NCBI GenBank assembly: GCA_039819545.1
Contig: JBCBRS010000002.1
Location: 124,001 to 188,000, forward strand
Length of the DNA stretch: 64,000 nt
Origin: CALLPQ01 sp039819545
GTDB taxonomy: Bacteria > Pseudomonadota > Alphaproteobacteria > Caulobacterales > Parvularculaceae
Direction: 5' to 3'
Under the pieces are notes generated by a model. The model had not been told where the DNA came from. It searched no databases and was given only the letters and a program-made list of their open reading frames with translations. The position numbers were made by a program, and so were the translations under genes. Every line of letters begins with the position of its first letter. Position 1 is the stretch's first letter. This document shows, piece after piece, positions 18,864-27,151 of the stretch.

Positions 18864-19285
18864 GGTCATTTCCTTTCAACTTCCGTTCTAAAAAACGACA
18901 CATCAGCAATTCCATTACCCAAACCGTATCGCCCGACAGCGAAGAGTGTTTTCGCGATGCGTCGCAAATCGCACTTAGTCGGGATCGTGCGGCGACAAAA
19001 GAGCAATAACAATTACAATTTTTTCAGTGTAAAGAGGGATACAAAAATTCTGTGTAATTTCAATACACTATGCGTGGACTGGAGGGGTTTGCCAGTCCAT
19101 TAACCAATGGCAAGTATCCAGCGCCATTCAATCTTAAATTCTGTACACGACATAGTCGTAATGTTGCATTGGATGACTTGTCCCTCCGGATCGCTAATCC
19201 AACATCGTAGCGCGCCGGCGGTCATCGCACGCAGTCGGACTGCCCGCCGCGCCACTTTACAAGCGTTTGCAGGCACCTTACTTCT
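18864..19285. other. Noncoding region between EF-hand gene and 6S RNA
   Basis: About 420 bases without a credible gene. The first part must hold the promoter of the minus-strand EF-hand gene; the last part should hold the 6S RNA promoter. The stretch around 19005-19065 is AT-rich. A perfect 8-bp inverted repeat lies at 19075-19099 and is listed separately. I could not assign -35/-10 boxes with confidence. Confidence 0.4.
19075..19099. repeat. Perfect 8-bp inverted repeat with 9-nt spacer
   Basis: TGGACTGG and CCAGTCCA are exact reverse complements separated by AGGGGTTTG. There is no T-run on either side, so it is not a standard terminator. It could be an operator or a structured RNA element upstream of the 6S RNA gene. 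Confidence 0.45.
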
Positions 19286-19440
19286 GAGGCGCTGCCCGGT
19301 TCGTTAGGAAACGTTCGCCCGGGGCCTTACCTTTTCTACGGGAGCTGCCTCTGATGAGGGCCGTGGCCTTCGATATGCGGCGCCCACCTGGACCTTAGGT
19401 TCCAGGGCAACAAAATTTCCGACGGCCGGGGCGGCACTTG
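19286..19440 (+). ncRNA. ssrS: 6S RNA
   Basis: The RNA polymerase-binding regulator 6S RNA. The 3' half has the alphaproteobacterial core: CCTTCGAT, then CCCACCTGGACC, a short loop and GGTTCCAGGGCAAC. The ends can form the closing stem (GCTGCCCGG near 19291 against CCGGGGCGGC near 19426-19435), and CTCTGAT occurs at the expected place in the 5' half. Position directly upstream of 5-formyltetrahydrofolate cyclo-ligase is the classic genomic context of ssrS. The ends are approximate to about 5 nt. In other bacteria it occupies sigma70 holoenzyme in stationary phase. Confidence 0.85.
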
Positions 19441-19488
19441 ACTGGGAGTTTTCGCGACGGGCAGACTTGCAGAAGGCCGAAACTGTTT

Positions 19489-20112
19489 ATGCTCTTTCAA
19501 CTGATTGATCGGGTCCTGGGCAGCGCACCGGATCCTCAAAAAATGATCCTTCGGGAGCTGGCCAAGGCACTGCGCGGGCAAGCTCATGCGGGCCGACCCG
19601 ACGCCGCGCAGCATGCCGCTCGCCACTTTCTCGATGCTTTTTTTCCGGGGCCCGAAATCCAGGAAAGCGACGCCATCGTCGCGCTCTACGCGGCAAAAGG
19701 GACCGAACTATCAACGCACCCGCTCGCCGACGCGCTCCATCAAAAAGGGATAGAAATCGCCCTGCCGGTTATTGAAAAACAGGCGCGCCCGCTTGTGTTC
19801 AAGCGCTATACGCCCGGAGACAAGCTTACCGAGGGTGCTTTTGGTATTGAGACGCCAACCGGCGAAGCCCCCACAATGACGCCCAGCCTTGTGGTTGCGC
19901 CCTTGCTTGCCTTTTCGCGGGGCGGCGGGCGGCTCGGCTATGGCGGCGGCTTTTACGACCGGACGCTGGCGAAACTGCGCCGGGCTGGACCGGTGACCGC
20001 CATCGGCTATGCCTACGGCGCGCAGGAAGTTGACGCTCTTCCTACGGGCAGGTTAGACGAGCCGCTTGATTGGATTGTCACAGAGCGCGGTGCCTTTCGG
20101 ACTGGTTCCTGA
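19489..20112 (+). CDS. 5-formyltetrahydrofolate cyclo-ligase
   Basis: About 207 aa. The enzyme uses ATP to convert 5-formyl-THF to 5,10-methenyl-THF. The C-terminal signature GRLGYGGGFYDRTLAKL is diagnostic, and PSLVVAPLLAFSRGG precedes it. The N-terminal helix (ILRELAKALRGQ) matches the usual start of the family. I chose the ATG at 19489, which lies just past the 6S RNA; the ATG at 19543 is a good alternative, and the TTG at 19438 would overlap the 6S RNA. Linkage with 6S RNA is conserved in proteobacteria. Confidence 0.9.
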   Translation: MLFQLIDRVLGSAPDPQKMILRELAKALRGQAHAGRPDAAQHAARHFLDAFFPGPEIQESDAIVALYAAKGTELSTHPLADALHQKGIEIALPVIEKQARPLVFKRYTPGDKLTEGAFGIETPTGEAPTMTPSLVVAPLLAFSRGGGRLGYGGGFYDRTLAKLRRAGPVTAIGYAYGAQEVDALPTGRLDEPLDWIVTERGAFRTGS

Positions 20113-20141
20113 TCGGCGCGCGCCCCGTAGCGGGAAGCAGC

Positions 20142-20945
20142 ATGCGGTTAGCGTTTTTTGGAGATGTGGTCGGGCGCGCCGGGCGCCACGCCCTTCTCGA
20201 CCGCATGGCGGGCTTGCGGGCCGACCTTTCGCTCGACTTTGTGGTTGTAAATGTGGAGAACGCCGCTGGCGGGTTTGGCGTAACCAAAAAAATCGTCGAT
20301 GATTTTCTCAACGCCGGTGTGGATGTCTTGACGACGGGCAACCACGCCTATGACCAGCGCGATGAAATTGCCATTTTTGAACGCGAACCAAAGCTGCTGC
20401 GGCCCGCAAATTTTTCCCGTACCAATCCCGGCAAAGGGTCTGGCCTGTTCTCCGGGCCCGGTGGCCATCAGGTTCTGGTAATCCATGCCATGGGCCAACG
20501 CGGTATGATGCCTGTCGATGATCCGTGTGCAGCTGTTGATCGCGAACTGGCAGGTATTCAGCTGGGCCGCGATGTTGATGCGATCCTTGTTGATTTTCAT
20601 GCCGAGGCAACCAGCGAAAAATACTGCATGGGCCATTTCTGCGATGGCCGCGCCAGCCTCGTGGTGGGTACCCATACCCATGTACCCACCGCCGATCACC
20701 ATATCATGAGTGGTGGGACAGGCTACCTGACCGATGCAGGCATGTGCGGCGATTATAACTCAGTAATCGGCATGGAAAAGCAAGAGCCCCTGTCCCGGTT
20801 TGTGACCAAGATGCCCGGGAACCGCTTTTCGCCAGCCACCGGGCCGGCAACCTTGTGTGGGGTCATGGTGGAAACCGATCCAAAAACCGGCCTTGCCAAG
20901 CGGATTGAGCCCTTGCGGGTCGGCGGCATTCTCACCGCAGCCTGA
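20142..20945 (+). CDS. YmdB-family metallophosphoesterase (TIGR00282-type)
   Basis: A 267-aa dinuclear metal phosphoesterase. Metal-ligand motifs appear in order: FFGDVVGRAGR, NVENAAGGFG, TTGNHAYDQRD, VDFHAEATSEK and GTHTHVPTADH. Bacillus YmdB, from the same family, hydrolyses 2',3'-cAMP and affects gene expression; the role here is unknown. I chose the ATG at 20142, 29 nt after the cyclo-ligase stop, because the conserved core begins immediately after it; the longer frame from 20070 overlaps the upstream gene. The pair cyclo-ligase/YmdB is a common alphaproteobacterial neighbourhood. Confidence 0.9.
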   Translation: MRLAFFGDVVGRAGRHALLDRMAGLRADLSLDFVVVNVENAAGGFGVTKKIVDDFLNAGVDVLTTGNHAYDQRDEIAIFEREPKLLRPANFSRTNPGKGSGLFSGPGGHQVLVIHAMGQRGMMPVDDPCAAVDRELAGIQLGRDVDAILVDFHAEATSEKYCMGHFCDGRASLVVGTHTHVPTADHHIMSGGTGYLTDAGMCGDYNSVIGMEKQEPLSRFVTKMPGNRFSPATGPATLCGVMVETDPKTGLAKRIEPLRVGGILTAA

Positions 20946-20962
20946 GGTATTCTCTTTACCGG

Positions 20963-21883
20963 TCAGGTCATCATTTTTTCGATATTCAGAACAAGAATCC
21001 CGCTCGCGCCGAGAGACTTCAGCTCTTCCAGGGTGTCCCAGAAGACCGCTTCCGGACAGACCGCGTGGATTGCCACCATATCGTCGCGCCCAGCCAGGTT
21101 GAGGACGGTTGGCGCATCAACCCCCGGCAATTTATCCGTAATTGCCTCAATTGCCTGACGCGGCGCATTCATCATAATATATTTAGCATCGCGAGACCGC
21201 ATGACCCCCTGAATGCGTTTGAGCAGTGATTCAAAGGTCGATTGTTTGTCTACGGAAAATTCTTTCTCATGGCGGATCAGGATTGCCTCAGACTCAAAGA
21301 TCTTCACATAAGGCTTTAGCCCGTTCGCGTCGAGCGTTGCCCCGGTTGACACGATATCGCAGACAAGGTCGGCAATCCTTAGCCGGGGGGCTACCTCTAC
21401 CGAGCCCTTCATCATGATAGGCTGGGCATCAATCTTGTGAGCAGCGAGAAATTGCCGCGTCAGACCGGGATAGGATGTGGCAATCCGTTTTCCCGCAAGC
21501 ATGGCGTGGTCGGTATAATCAACATCTTTGGGGCCCGCGATCATCAGACGACATCGCGAAAACCCAAGCGCCATGACGGTCTGCGCCGATGCGCCCCGCG
21601 CGTCCGTAAGCGTTTCCTCCTCAGCGACATTTTCGCCCACGATCCCGATATCGCAGGCACCGTCCGCCACAAAAGAAGGGATATCATCGTCGCGCAGCAG
21701 CAGAATATCGATGGGCATTTCCTCGACGCGGCCATAAAGCTTGTCGCGGCCGCGGGAGATCGTCAGCCCACAGCTTTTTAATAGCTCAATCGAACCATCA
21801 GAAAGCCGCCCGGATTTCTGGATTGCCAGCCTCAGGCGGCTCGTATCGGCAAAGTCATCGTCGCTGGCGCGTGCGGTTGGCAT
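20963..21883 (-). CDS. hisG: ATP phosphoribosyltransferase, long form
   Basis: A 306-aa enzyme of the first step of histidine biosynthesis, joining ATP and PRPP. RLRLAIQKSGRLSD at the N-terminus, VADGACDIGIVGENV in the middle and the PRPP-loop region DIVSTGATLDANGLK are characteristic. The length includes the C-terminal HisG_C regulatory domain of the long form, so it should be a self-sufficient hexamer inhibited by histidine, without needing HisZ. Its 3' end faces the YmdB gene (17 nt apart). Confidence 0.95.
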   Translation of the reverse strand: MPTARASDDDFADTSRLRLAIQKSGRLSDGSIELLKSCGLTISRGRDKLYGRVEEMPIDILLLRDDDIPSFVADGACDIGIVGENVAEEETLTDARGASAQTVMALGFSRCRLMIAGPKDVDYTDHAMLAGKRIATSYPGLTRQFLAAHKIDAQPIMMKGSVEVAPRLRIADLVCDIVSTGATLDANGLKPYVKIFESEAILIRHEKEFSVDKQSTFESLLKRIQGVMRSRDAKYIMMNAPRQAIEAITDKLPGVDAPTVLNLAGRDDMVAIHAVCPEAVFWDTLEELKSLGASGILVLNIEKMMT

Positions 21884-21992
21884 CGTGCATAGTCCCTAAA
21901 GCTGTTGCGCCAAGACCTATCGCCCGCCACGCGGCCTGTCCACGGTTAATGATTTGACGCGCCAATCCACCCTCTTCCATGAAAGAGCTGCC

Positions 21993-22421
21993 ATGGAAAA
22001 TGTATCGCCCCCCGCTGGAATTTCCGATCTCAATGCTTTGCTGGCGCAAATTTCTCCGGTGCTTGATCCCGCATGTTACGTATATATAACGCTTGGCGCG
22101 GGCAGCGACGCTTTTTCCGGGCCCTGCAGACTACGGTTTCGAGAGGCAGAGGGTGAAACTCTGGTCATCACGCGGGAGGCAGCGCACGCAGCGGGCCTGG
22201 CCTTTACCTATCCCTGCCGGATGATCACGCTGAGCGTTGCCTCTGCGCTCGACGCAGTGGGATTTCTGGCAGCGGTGACAACGCGCCTCGCCAGCGCTGG
22301 CATCAGCGTGAACCCCGTATCGGCGTATCACCATGACTATCTCTTTATCGCGGAACAGGATGCAGACAAGGCCATGGACATGCTTGCCGATCTTTCGGCG
22401 TCCAAAGCAAAAGATGCTTAG
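21993..22421 (+). CDS. ACT-domain protein (DUF2241-like)
   Basis: A 142-aa soluble protein with the layout of the small tandem-ACT family: ISDLNALLAQISPVLDPACYVYITL at the start and, in the second half, a clear ACT unit (VGFLAAVTTRLASAGISVNPVSAYHHDYLFI). Such proteins probably bind an amino acid, but no function is established. The ATG at 21993 has GAAAGAG about 5 nt upstream; a TTG at 21954 is less likely. Divergent from hisG by 109 nt, and its stop overlaps the convergent TSUP gene by 4 nt. Confidence 0.8.
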   Translation: MENVSPPAGISDLNALLAQISPVLDPACYVYITLGAGSDAFSGPCRLRFREAEGETLVITREAAHAAGLAFTYPCRMITLSVASALDAVGFLAAVTTRLASAGISVNPVSAYHHDYLFIAEQDADKAMDMLADLSASKAKDA

Positions 22422-23206
22422 GGAAAAAACACGAGCTTGATGATCAGGCCCACCATTGCAAACACCAGCACGGCCTTGATCCACCCCTCGCCCTTGGCCA
22501 TGGCGGTACGTGCGCCAAGATAGCCGCCAGCCGCGTTACCCGCAGCGAGGGCAAAGCCCGCATCCCAGGCAATATCGGTCCGCGCCGCAAAAATGATCAG
22601 CGCGACGATTGAGAAAACCAGCGCGATGAAGACCTTGTGCATGTTGGTGCGGACAAGATCGATCCCCATCACGCGATAAAGGATGGGCATCAGCAAAAAC
22701 CCCACGCCAATCTGAATAAACCCGCCCCAGAAACCGGCTCCGATCATTAGAATATGACCGAGCACGATATTTTTTGGCGCGCTCGGTAGCTCGCTTCCAA
22801 TGCCCCGTTGTGGCGCGTCCGGTTTTCGAGGGGGGCCCCGCTTTTGGTCCGCCAGCATGGTCATCAGGATCAGGATGATAACGCCTGCGAGCACGCGGTT
22901 GAACCAAGCGCCGTCGAGCGTAACCCCGAAGGACGCGCCGAAACCCGCGCCCACCGCCGCAAAGGCCGCAAGGCTCGCCGACAAGCGGAACTCGCTCAGC
23001 CCTTTTGAGAAAAAGCCCCAGATCGCCACAATATTCTGGGCAATGATCGAAATGCGATTGGTCCCGTTCGCCACCGGACCCGGCAACCCCATAAAAACCA
23101 TCACGGGAACAGTAAGCACCGACCCGCCACCGGCCATGACATTGACCCACCCGGCAAGCGTGCCAAGCCCGGTTAGCACCGCGAGCTGCCAAGGTTCGAG
23201 GGTCAT
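22418..23206 (-). CDS. TSUP-family membrane transporter (TauE/SafE-like)
   Basis: A 262-aa polytopic inner-membrane protein with about eight hydrophobic segments. The N-terminal GWVNVMAGGGSVLTVPVMVF and the second-half repeat GGYLGARTAMAKGEGWIK are typical of sulfite exporter TauE/SafE (TSUP) permeases, which move sulfur-containing or organic anions. The substrate cannot be told from sequence. Its 3' end overlaps the convergent ACT-domain gene by 4 nt. Confidence 0.88.
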   Translation of the reverse strand: MTLEPWQLAVLTGLGTLAGWVNVMAGGGSVLTVPVMVFMGLPGPVANGTNRISIIAQNIVAIWGFFSKGLSEFRLSASLAAFAAVGAGFGASFGVTLDGAWFNRVLAGVIILILMTMLADQKRGPPRKPDAPQRGIGSELPSAPKNIVLGHILMIGAGFWGGFIQIGVGFLLMPILYRVMGIDLVRTNMHKVFIALVFSIVALIIFAARTDIAWDAGFALAAGNAAGGYLGARTAMAKGEGWIKAVLVFAMVGLIIKLVFFP

Positions 23207-23252
23207 TAAGGAAGTCCCAAAGTCAGTGATAATGGGTCAGCGAAATACGGTC

Positions 23253-23546
23253 TTACATGCTTGTATGCGCATCAATAAATTGCACCATGTCTTTGTCTTT
23301 TTCAGATAGTCCGTCCACATCATGGGTGGTCAGTGTGACGGTCACCTTATTATAGACATTTGACCATTCGGGATGATGATCAAGCTTTTCCGCCTGCATC
23401 GCAACCTGGGTCATGAACGCGAAGGCAGCGTTAAAATCTTCAAACTCGAAAGTCCGGGTTAGGGCATCCCGGCCCCCGTCGTGGGTCCAGTCTGGATGAT
23501 TGGCAAGCAATTGCGAGCGATCAATGTCCGATAGTTTGCTGACCAT
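23253..23546 (-). CDS. phhB: 4a-hydroxytetrahydrobiopterin dehydratase (pterin carbinolamine dehydratase)
   Basis: A 97-aa enzyme that recycles the pterin cofactor by dehydrating 4a-hydroxytetrahydrobiopterin. The family motif is intact: AEKLDHHPEWSNVYNKVTV then LTTHDVDGLSEKD, containing the His-His-Pro and His catalytic residues. No phenylalanine hydroxylase gene is in the window, so it may serve pterin or molybdopterin chemistry elsewhere. It lies between the TSUP gene and an alcohol dehydrogenase gene, all on the minus strand. Confidence 0.93.
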   Translation of the reverse strand: MVSKLSDIDRSQLLANHPDWTHDGGRDALTRTFEFEDFNAAFAFMTQVAMQAEKLDHHPEWSNVYNKVTVTLTTHDVDGLSEKDKDMVQFIDAHTSM

Positions 23547-23590
23547 AGCCAGTTCCTCTTTGTACGTTTTAATCAGCGAAAAACGGATAG

Positions 23591-24631
23591 TCAGATCTTG
23601 TCGATCACCGTTACCCCTACCGAGGGGTTTGTACCCATATTTTTCAACGCATTCGCCGCCCCCGCGAGGGAGACCCGTGATTTGATAAGACTACCAGGGT
23701 TTAGCCGCCCATCGCGCATCAGCGCAATCATTTCCGGATACCGCCAGGCTTGCATGCCATGGCTGCCAAAAATCTCCAACTCATCAGCAATCACTCGCGC
23801 TAGCGGGATGTTGGGGTTACTTTCCTCCGCATCAAGAAGACCGATCTGGATGTGGCGGCCGCGTTTGCGCAGTGACCGGATAGAGGTGTAGCACACCTCC
23901 CGGTCACCAACGGCATCAATTGAAATCGCCGCGCCCCCGTGCGTCAGGCTTTTGACGGCTTCGGCAACATTGGGCGTCGTGACGCCGTGAATCTGATGGT
24001 CCGCACCAACCTGTTTGGCGAGGGTGAGCGCATCGTCCTTGACATCAATGGCGATGACCCGCGCGCCAAAAGCATGGGCGATCATAATGGCCGACAGGCC
24101 TACGCCGCCGCAGCCATGGACGGCAACCCACATGCCAGGTCTGACCCCGCCCTGGTCCACAACGGCACGCCATGCGGTGGCAAACCGGCAGCCGAGGATG
24201 GCGGCATCCACCGCATCAATCTCGTCGGGCAAGGCCACAAGATTTACGTCCGCATAGTGCAAGCCCACATACTCTGCGAAGGAGCCCCAATGGGTAAAGC
24301 CGGGCTGAAACTGGGCGTCGCACACCTGTTGATTGGCTGACGCGCATTGCGGGCATGTTCCGCATCCGCCTACAAACGGAACCGTAACACGGTCGCCCAC
24401 GGACCAGGTGTTCACCTCAGAGCCTATGGCCTCAATGCGGCCAACAAGCTCGTGACCTGGCACATGCGGCAGATCGATATCAGGATCGTCACCCTTCCAG
24501 CCGTGCCAGTCACTGCGGCACAGGCCCGTAGCGAGCACTTTTACCACGACGCCATGGGGTTCCGGGCTCGGGTCATCCACAGAGACGACTTTTGGCTGGC
24601 CTTCAAATTTTTCGTAGACGAGCGCCTTCAT
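23591..24631 (-). CDS. Zinc-dependent alcohol dehydrogenase (MDR superfamily)
   Basis: A 346-aa medium-chain dehydrogenase. Catalytic zinc ligands are in GLCRSDWHGW and PGHELVGRIEAIG. The structural-zinc region is GGCGTCPQCASANQQVC with four Cys. The Rossmann motif VAVHGCGGVGLSAIMIA binds NAD(P). It oxidises an alcohol or reduces an aldehyde; the true substrate is not visible. It follows the S9 peptidase gene after an 82-nt gap, so it may have its own promoter. Confidence 0.9.
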   Translation of the reverse strand: MKALVYEKFEGQPKVVSVDDPSPEPHGVVVKVLATGLCRSDWHGWKGDDPDIDLPHVPGHELVGRIEAIGSEVNTWSVGDRVTVPFVGGCGTCPQCASANQQVCDAQFQPGFTHWGSFAEYVGLHYADVNLVALPDEIDAVDAAILGCRFATAWRAVVDQGGVRPGMWVAVHGCGGVGLSAIMIAHAFGARVIAIDVKDDALTLAKQVGADHQIHGVTTPNVAEAVKSLTHGGAAISIDAVGDREVCYTSIRSLRKRGRHIQIGLLDAEESNPNIPLARVIADELEIFGSHGMQAWRYPEMIALMRDGRLNPGSLIKSRVSLAGAANALKNMGTNPSVGVTVIDKI

Positions 24632-24713
24632 CGGTCAACCTCTCTTGACCCCCCGAAAACCGTACACGAAAACGCTGTGCGGGCAATATACTGGCGCTGA
24701 CCGCCGACCCTCG

Positions 24714-26720
24714 CTACCGCGCGCCACTATCTGCCCCGCGCTCTCCGGCCGCCGTTTCTTGTTGCCCTTTCAGCCAGCGATCGAGAAATTTCACATAGCC
24801 TTTTGAGGCTGTGATCCGGTTCTCCCGTTTGCGGAAACCGTGACCCTCATCGGGGAAAAGGATGTACTCCACCGGCACACCGTTGGCCTCAATAGCAGCA
24901 ACCATTTCGTCACTTTCCACTTGCAGGACCCGGGGATCATTGGCCCCTTGAACCACAAGCACCGGCTTAACGATGTTTTCGGCATGGAAGAGCGGTGAGA
25001 TGGCGCGGTGCCGGTTGCCGTCTGTGGCGGGGTCACCCATCTCATCATAAAGCGCTTCCTTAAAGCTCTCCCACCAGGGCGGAATGCTCACCAATGTCCT
25101 GACCCAATTGGTGACACCAAAAATATTAACGCCAGCATCAAAAACCTCCGGATGGAAGGCAAGGGCCGCCATGGTCATGTAACCGCCATAGGATCCGCCC
25201 ATCACAGCGATATTATCTGCATCAACCCAATCGAGGTCAGCAAGATATGATTTGGCTTCAACGATATCGCGCAAATCGACGTCGCCATGGCGTTTGTCAT
25301 CAAGATGGAAAAAGGTTTTTCCGTACCCTGATGACCCACGATTGTTAGCCGCAAGGACGGCGTACCCGTTATTGACCAAATGCTGGATCATCGCCGAATA
25401 GCCCGTCCTGCTCTGACCGCCAGGCCCCCCATGGACCAGCACAATCGCCGGCACCGGGTTCGTCGCCGACGCACCAAGGGGCTTGTACTGGATCGACGGA
25501 ATATCAAGACCATCATAGCTTGGGTATCGAATAACCTCTGCCTCGACGAGATCGCTTGGGTCAATCTTTCCACCCAGAGCGTCGGTCAACTGCTTAACCT
25601 CACCCTTTGCAACGTCCACGTGGAAAATGTCTGAGGGAGACCGCGACGAGTTGACGATTAGCGCCAACGCATCCTCTTCGGGCGCAAACCGAAGATTGCG
25701 TAAGTCCCCATCGGGCAAGCCATCTGGCAAGGATACAAACGCGCCGGCGTCATCAACGATTGAAACCAACGTCCGGGCGTCCTCATTCACCCCCGCAATC
25801 AAATACTGACCAGACGGTGAATAGGTCACATAACTCACATCCCATTCGGCCTCCAGCATCGCTTCTTGCGCGCCGGTCGTCACATCATGTTTCCATGCTT
25901 GCACAAACTCACCGGCGGCATCGGTACCGTAGACCAGTGAGCTGCCATCCGGGGTGAACGTGAACACCGTATGCTGAATATTTCCCTCATGGGGTGTTAT
26001 TTCCTGCACTGTGCCGTCACCGGCTAAGTCTACCAGAAAAATGGTATTGTCAGCGGACGTGCGTTCCTTCAGGCCAGCCAGCAGGCGACCGTCGTGGGAA
26101 ATGACGAAATTACCGAGCCCTTGGGTGTTTTCAAAAATCCGGGTTTTCTCGAAGGTGTTCGCATCCACTTTATAAGCATCAAAATAGGATGGGTCCCGCT
26201 CATTTGTGGAGATAATGAAGGCGTCATTACCGGCAAGCCAGCTTATAAAGGAGGCTTTTACCGCGTCCCCAGGCGTGAGGTCTGTGACGGTTCCGTCCGT
26301 CGCCCGGTGGTAAAGATGGTTGATCTCATTACCGCCCTGATCAGCTGTATAAAGAATACTGGCGTCTTTGAGCACACCAATTGCAAAACTTGCATTGGTT
26401 GTTGAGGTGGTCAGGGCGCGCCGGGCGCCTGTCTCCACATCCAGAGCATAGGCATTGAAAATGCCCGTCTCATCAGAGCTAATCAGAACCGACCGGTTAT
26501 CAGGGAACCAGGCGCGTTCACTCCCGGCGAGGGAATAAGACGTGGTTTCAAAGAAGGCCTCCACCGGATAGGTCGGCGCCGGGCTTGCCGTAACCGCCGA
26601 AGACGCCGCCTGTAAGGCGGACCCAGCAGCCGATTTTGCGCTGTCGGTGGTGGTTGCGCAGCCAGCCAGGGCAATGGCAGCAGCACCCATCAGGGGTAAA
26701 GTCATAAGCCGTTTTTTCAT
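24714..26720 (-). CDS. S9-family serine peptidase, lipoprotein
   Basis: A 668-aa prolyl-oligopeptidase-type enzyme with a lipoprotein signal peptide (lipobox ALAGC, Cys at about residue 21), so membrane-anchored in the periplasm. Residues 60-400 are beta-propeller-like repeats. The alpha/beta-hydrolase domain follows: oxyanion region LVHGGPGGQSR, nucleophile elbow GGSYGGYMTM, Asp in VQGANDPRV and His in DEGHGF. All three catalytic residues are present. It probably cleaves short peptides. GGAGAG lies about 8 nt before the ATG. Confidence 0.92.
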   Translation of the reverse strand: MKKRLMTLPLMGAAAIALAGCATTTDSAKSAAGSALQAASSAVTASPAPTYPVEAFFETTSYSLAGSERAWFPDNRSVLISSDETGIFNAYALDVETGARRALTTSTTNASFAIGVLKDASILYTADQGGNEINHLYHRATDGTVTDLTPGDAVKASFISWLAGNDAFIISTNERDPSYFDAYKVDANTFEKTRIFENTQGLGNFVISHDGRLLAGLKERTSADNTIFLVDLAGDGTVQEITPHEGNIQHTVFTFTPDGSSLVYGTDAAGEFVQAWKHDVTTGAQEAMLEAEWDVSYVTYSPSGQYLIAGVNEDARTLVSIVDDAGAFVSLPDGLPDGDLRNLRFAPEEDALALIVNSSRSPSDIFHVDVAKGEVKQLTDALGGKIDPSDLVEAEVIRYPSYDGLDIPSIQYKPLGASATNPVPAIVLVHGGPGGQSRTGYSAMIQHLVNNGYAVLAANNRGSSGYGKTFFHLDDKRHGDVDLRDIVEAKSYLADLDWVDADNIAVMGGSYGGYMTMAALAFHPEVFDAGVNIFGVTNWVRTLVSIPPWWESFKEALYDEMGDPATDGNRHRAISPLFHAENIVKPVLVVQGANDPRVLQVESDEMVAAIEANGVPVEYILFPDEGHGFRKRENRITASKGYVKFLDRWLKGQQETAAGERGADSGAR

Positions 26721-27151
26721 GTCACACTCTCCTCACTTTGCACGAGGGTGGCATGGAGGGAAGGCCCATTCAAGCGATAGCATCAGCCAATGTTGGGGCA
26801 ATTAGAACCCGATAGGGGTTTCTCGCCAAAAACAAGCGATAATCCCTTCTCGCGTTATTCTCCCAGCGATCAACCGTAAGCCCAGACTCAATTCTTGTTC
26901 GACCCTTGAGCACATCCACCCACCAAAGGTACGATGAACGTCGTGCAGATCTATCTGTTTGCGATTAGCGTTTGGCGTCACGTGGACTATCGGGATGAGC
27001 GCACCTTGTGAGCAGTAATTCAGATGCTAAAATAAAAAATCAAATAATTCTCCTTATCTTCACATTATACTTGTAAGATATCAAAATATTACTCTCAGCA
27101 TCCGATACAGACCGAAGTCAGTCATCAAAATTCAACTTGGTGTGCAACAGA
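26721..27151. other. 430-bp noncoding region between S9 peptidase start and parC stop
   Basis: No convincing gene on either strand. It should contain the promoter for the minus-strand S9 peptidase. Positions 27020-27110 are conspicuously AT-rich compared with the rest of the window. A small hairpin (AACCC, 5-nt loop, GGGTT) lies near 26807-26821. I see no clear Rho-independent terminator after parC. Confidence 0.4.
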
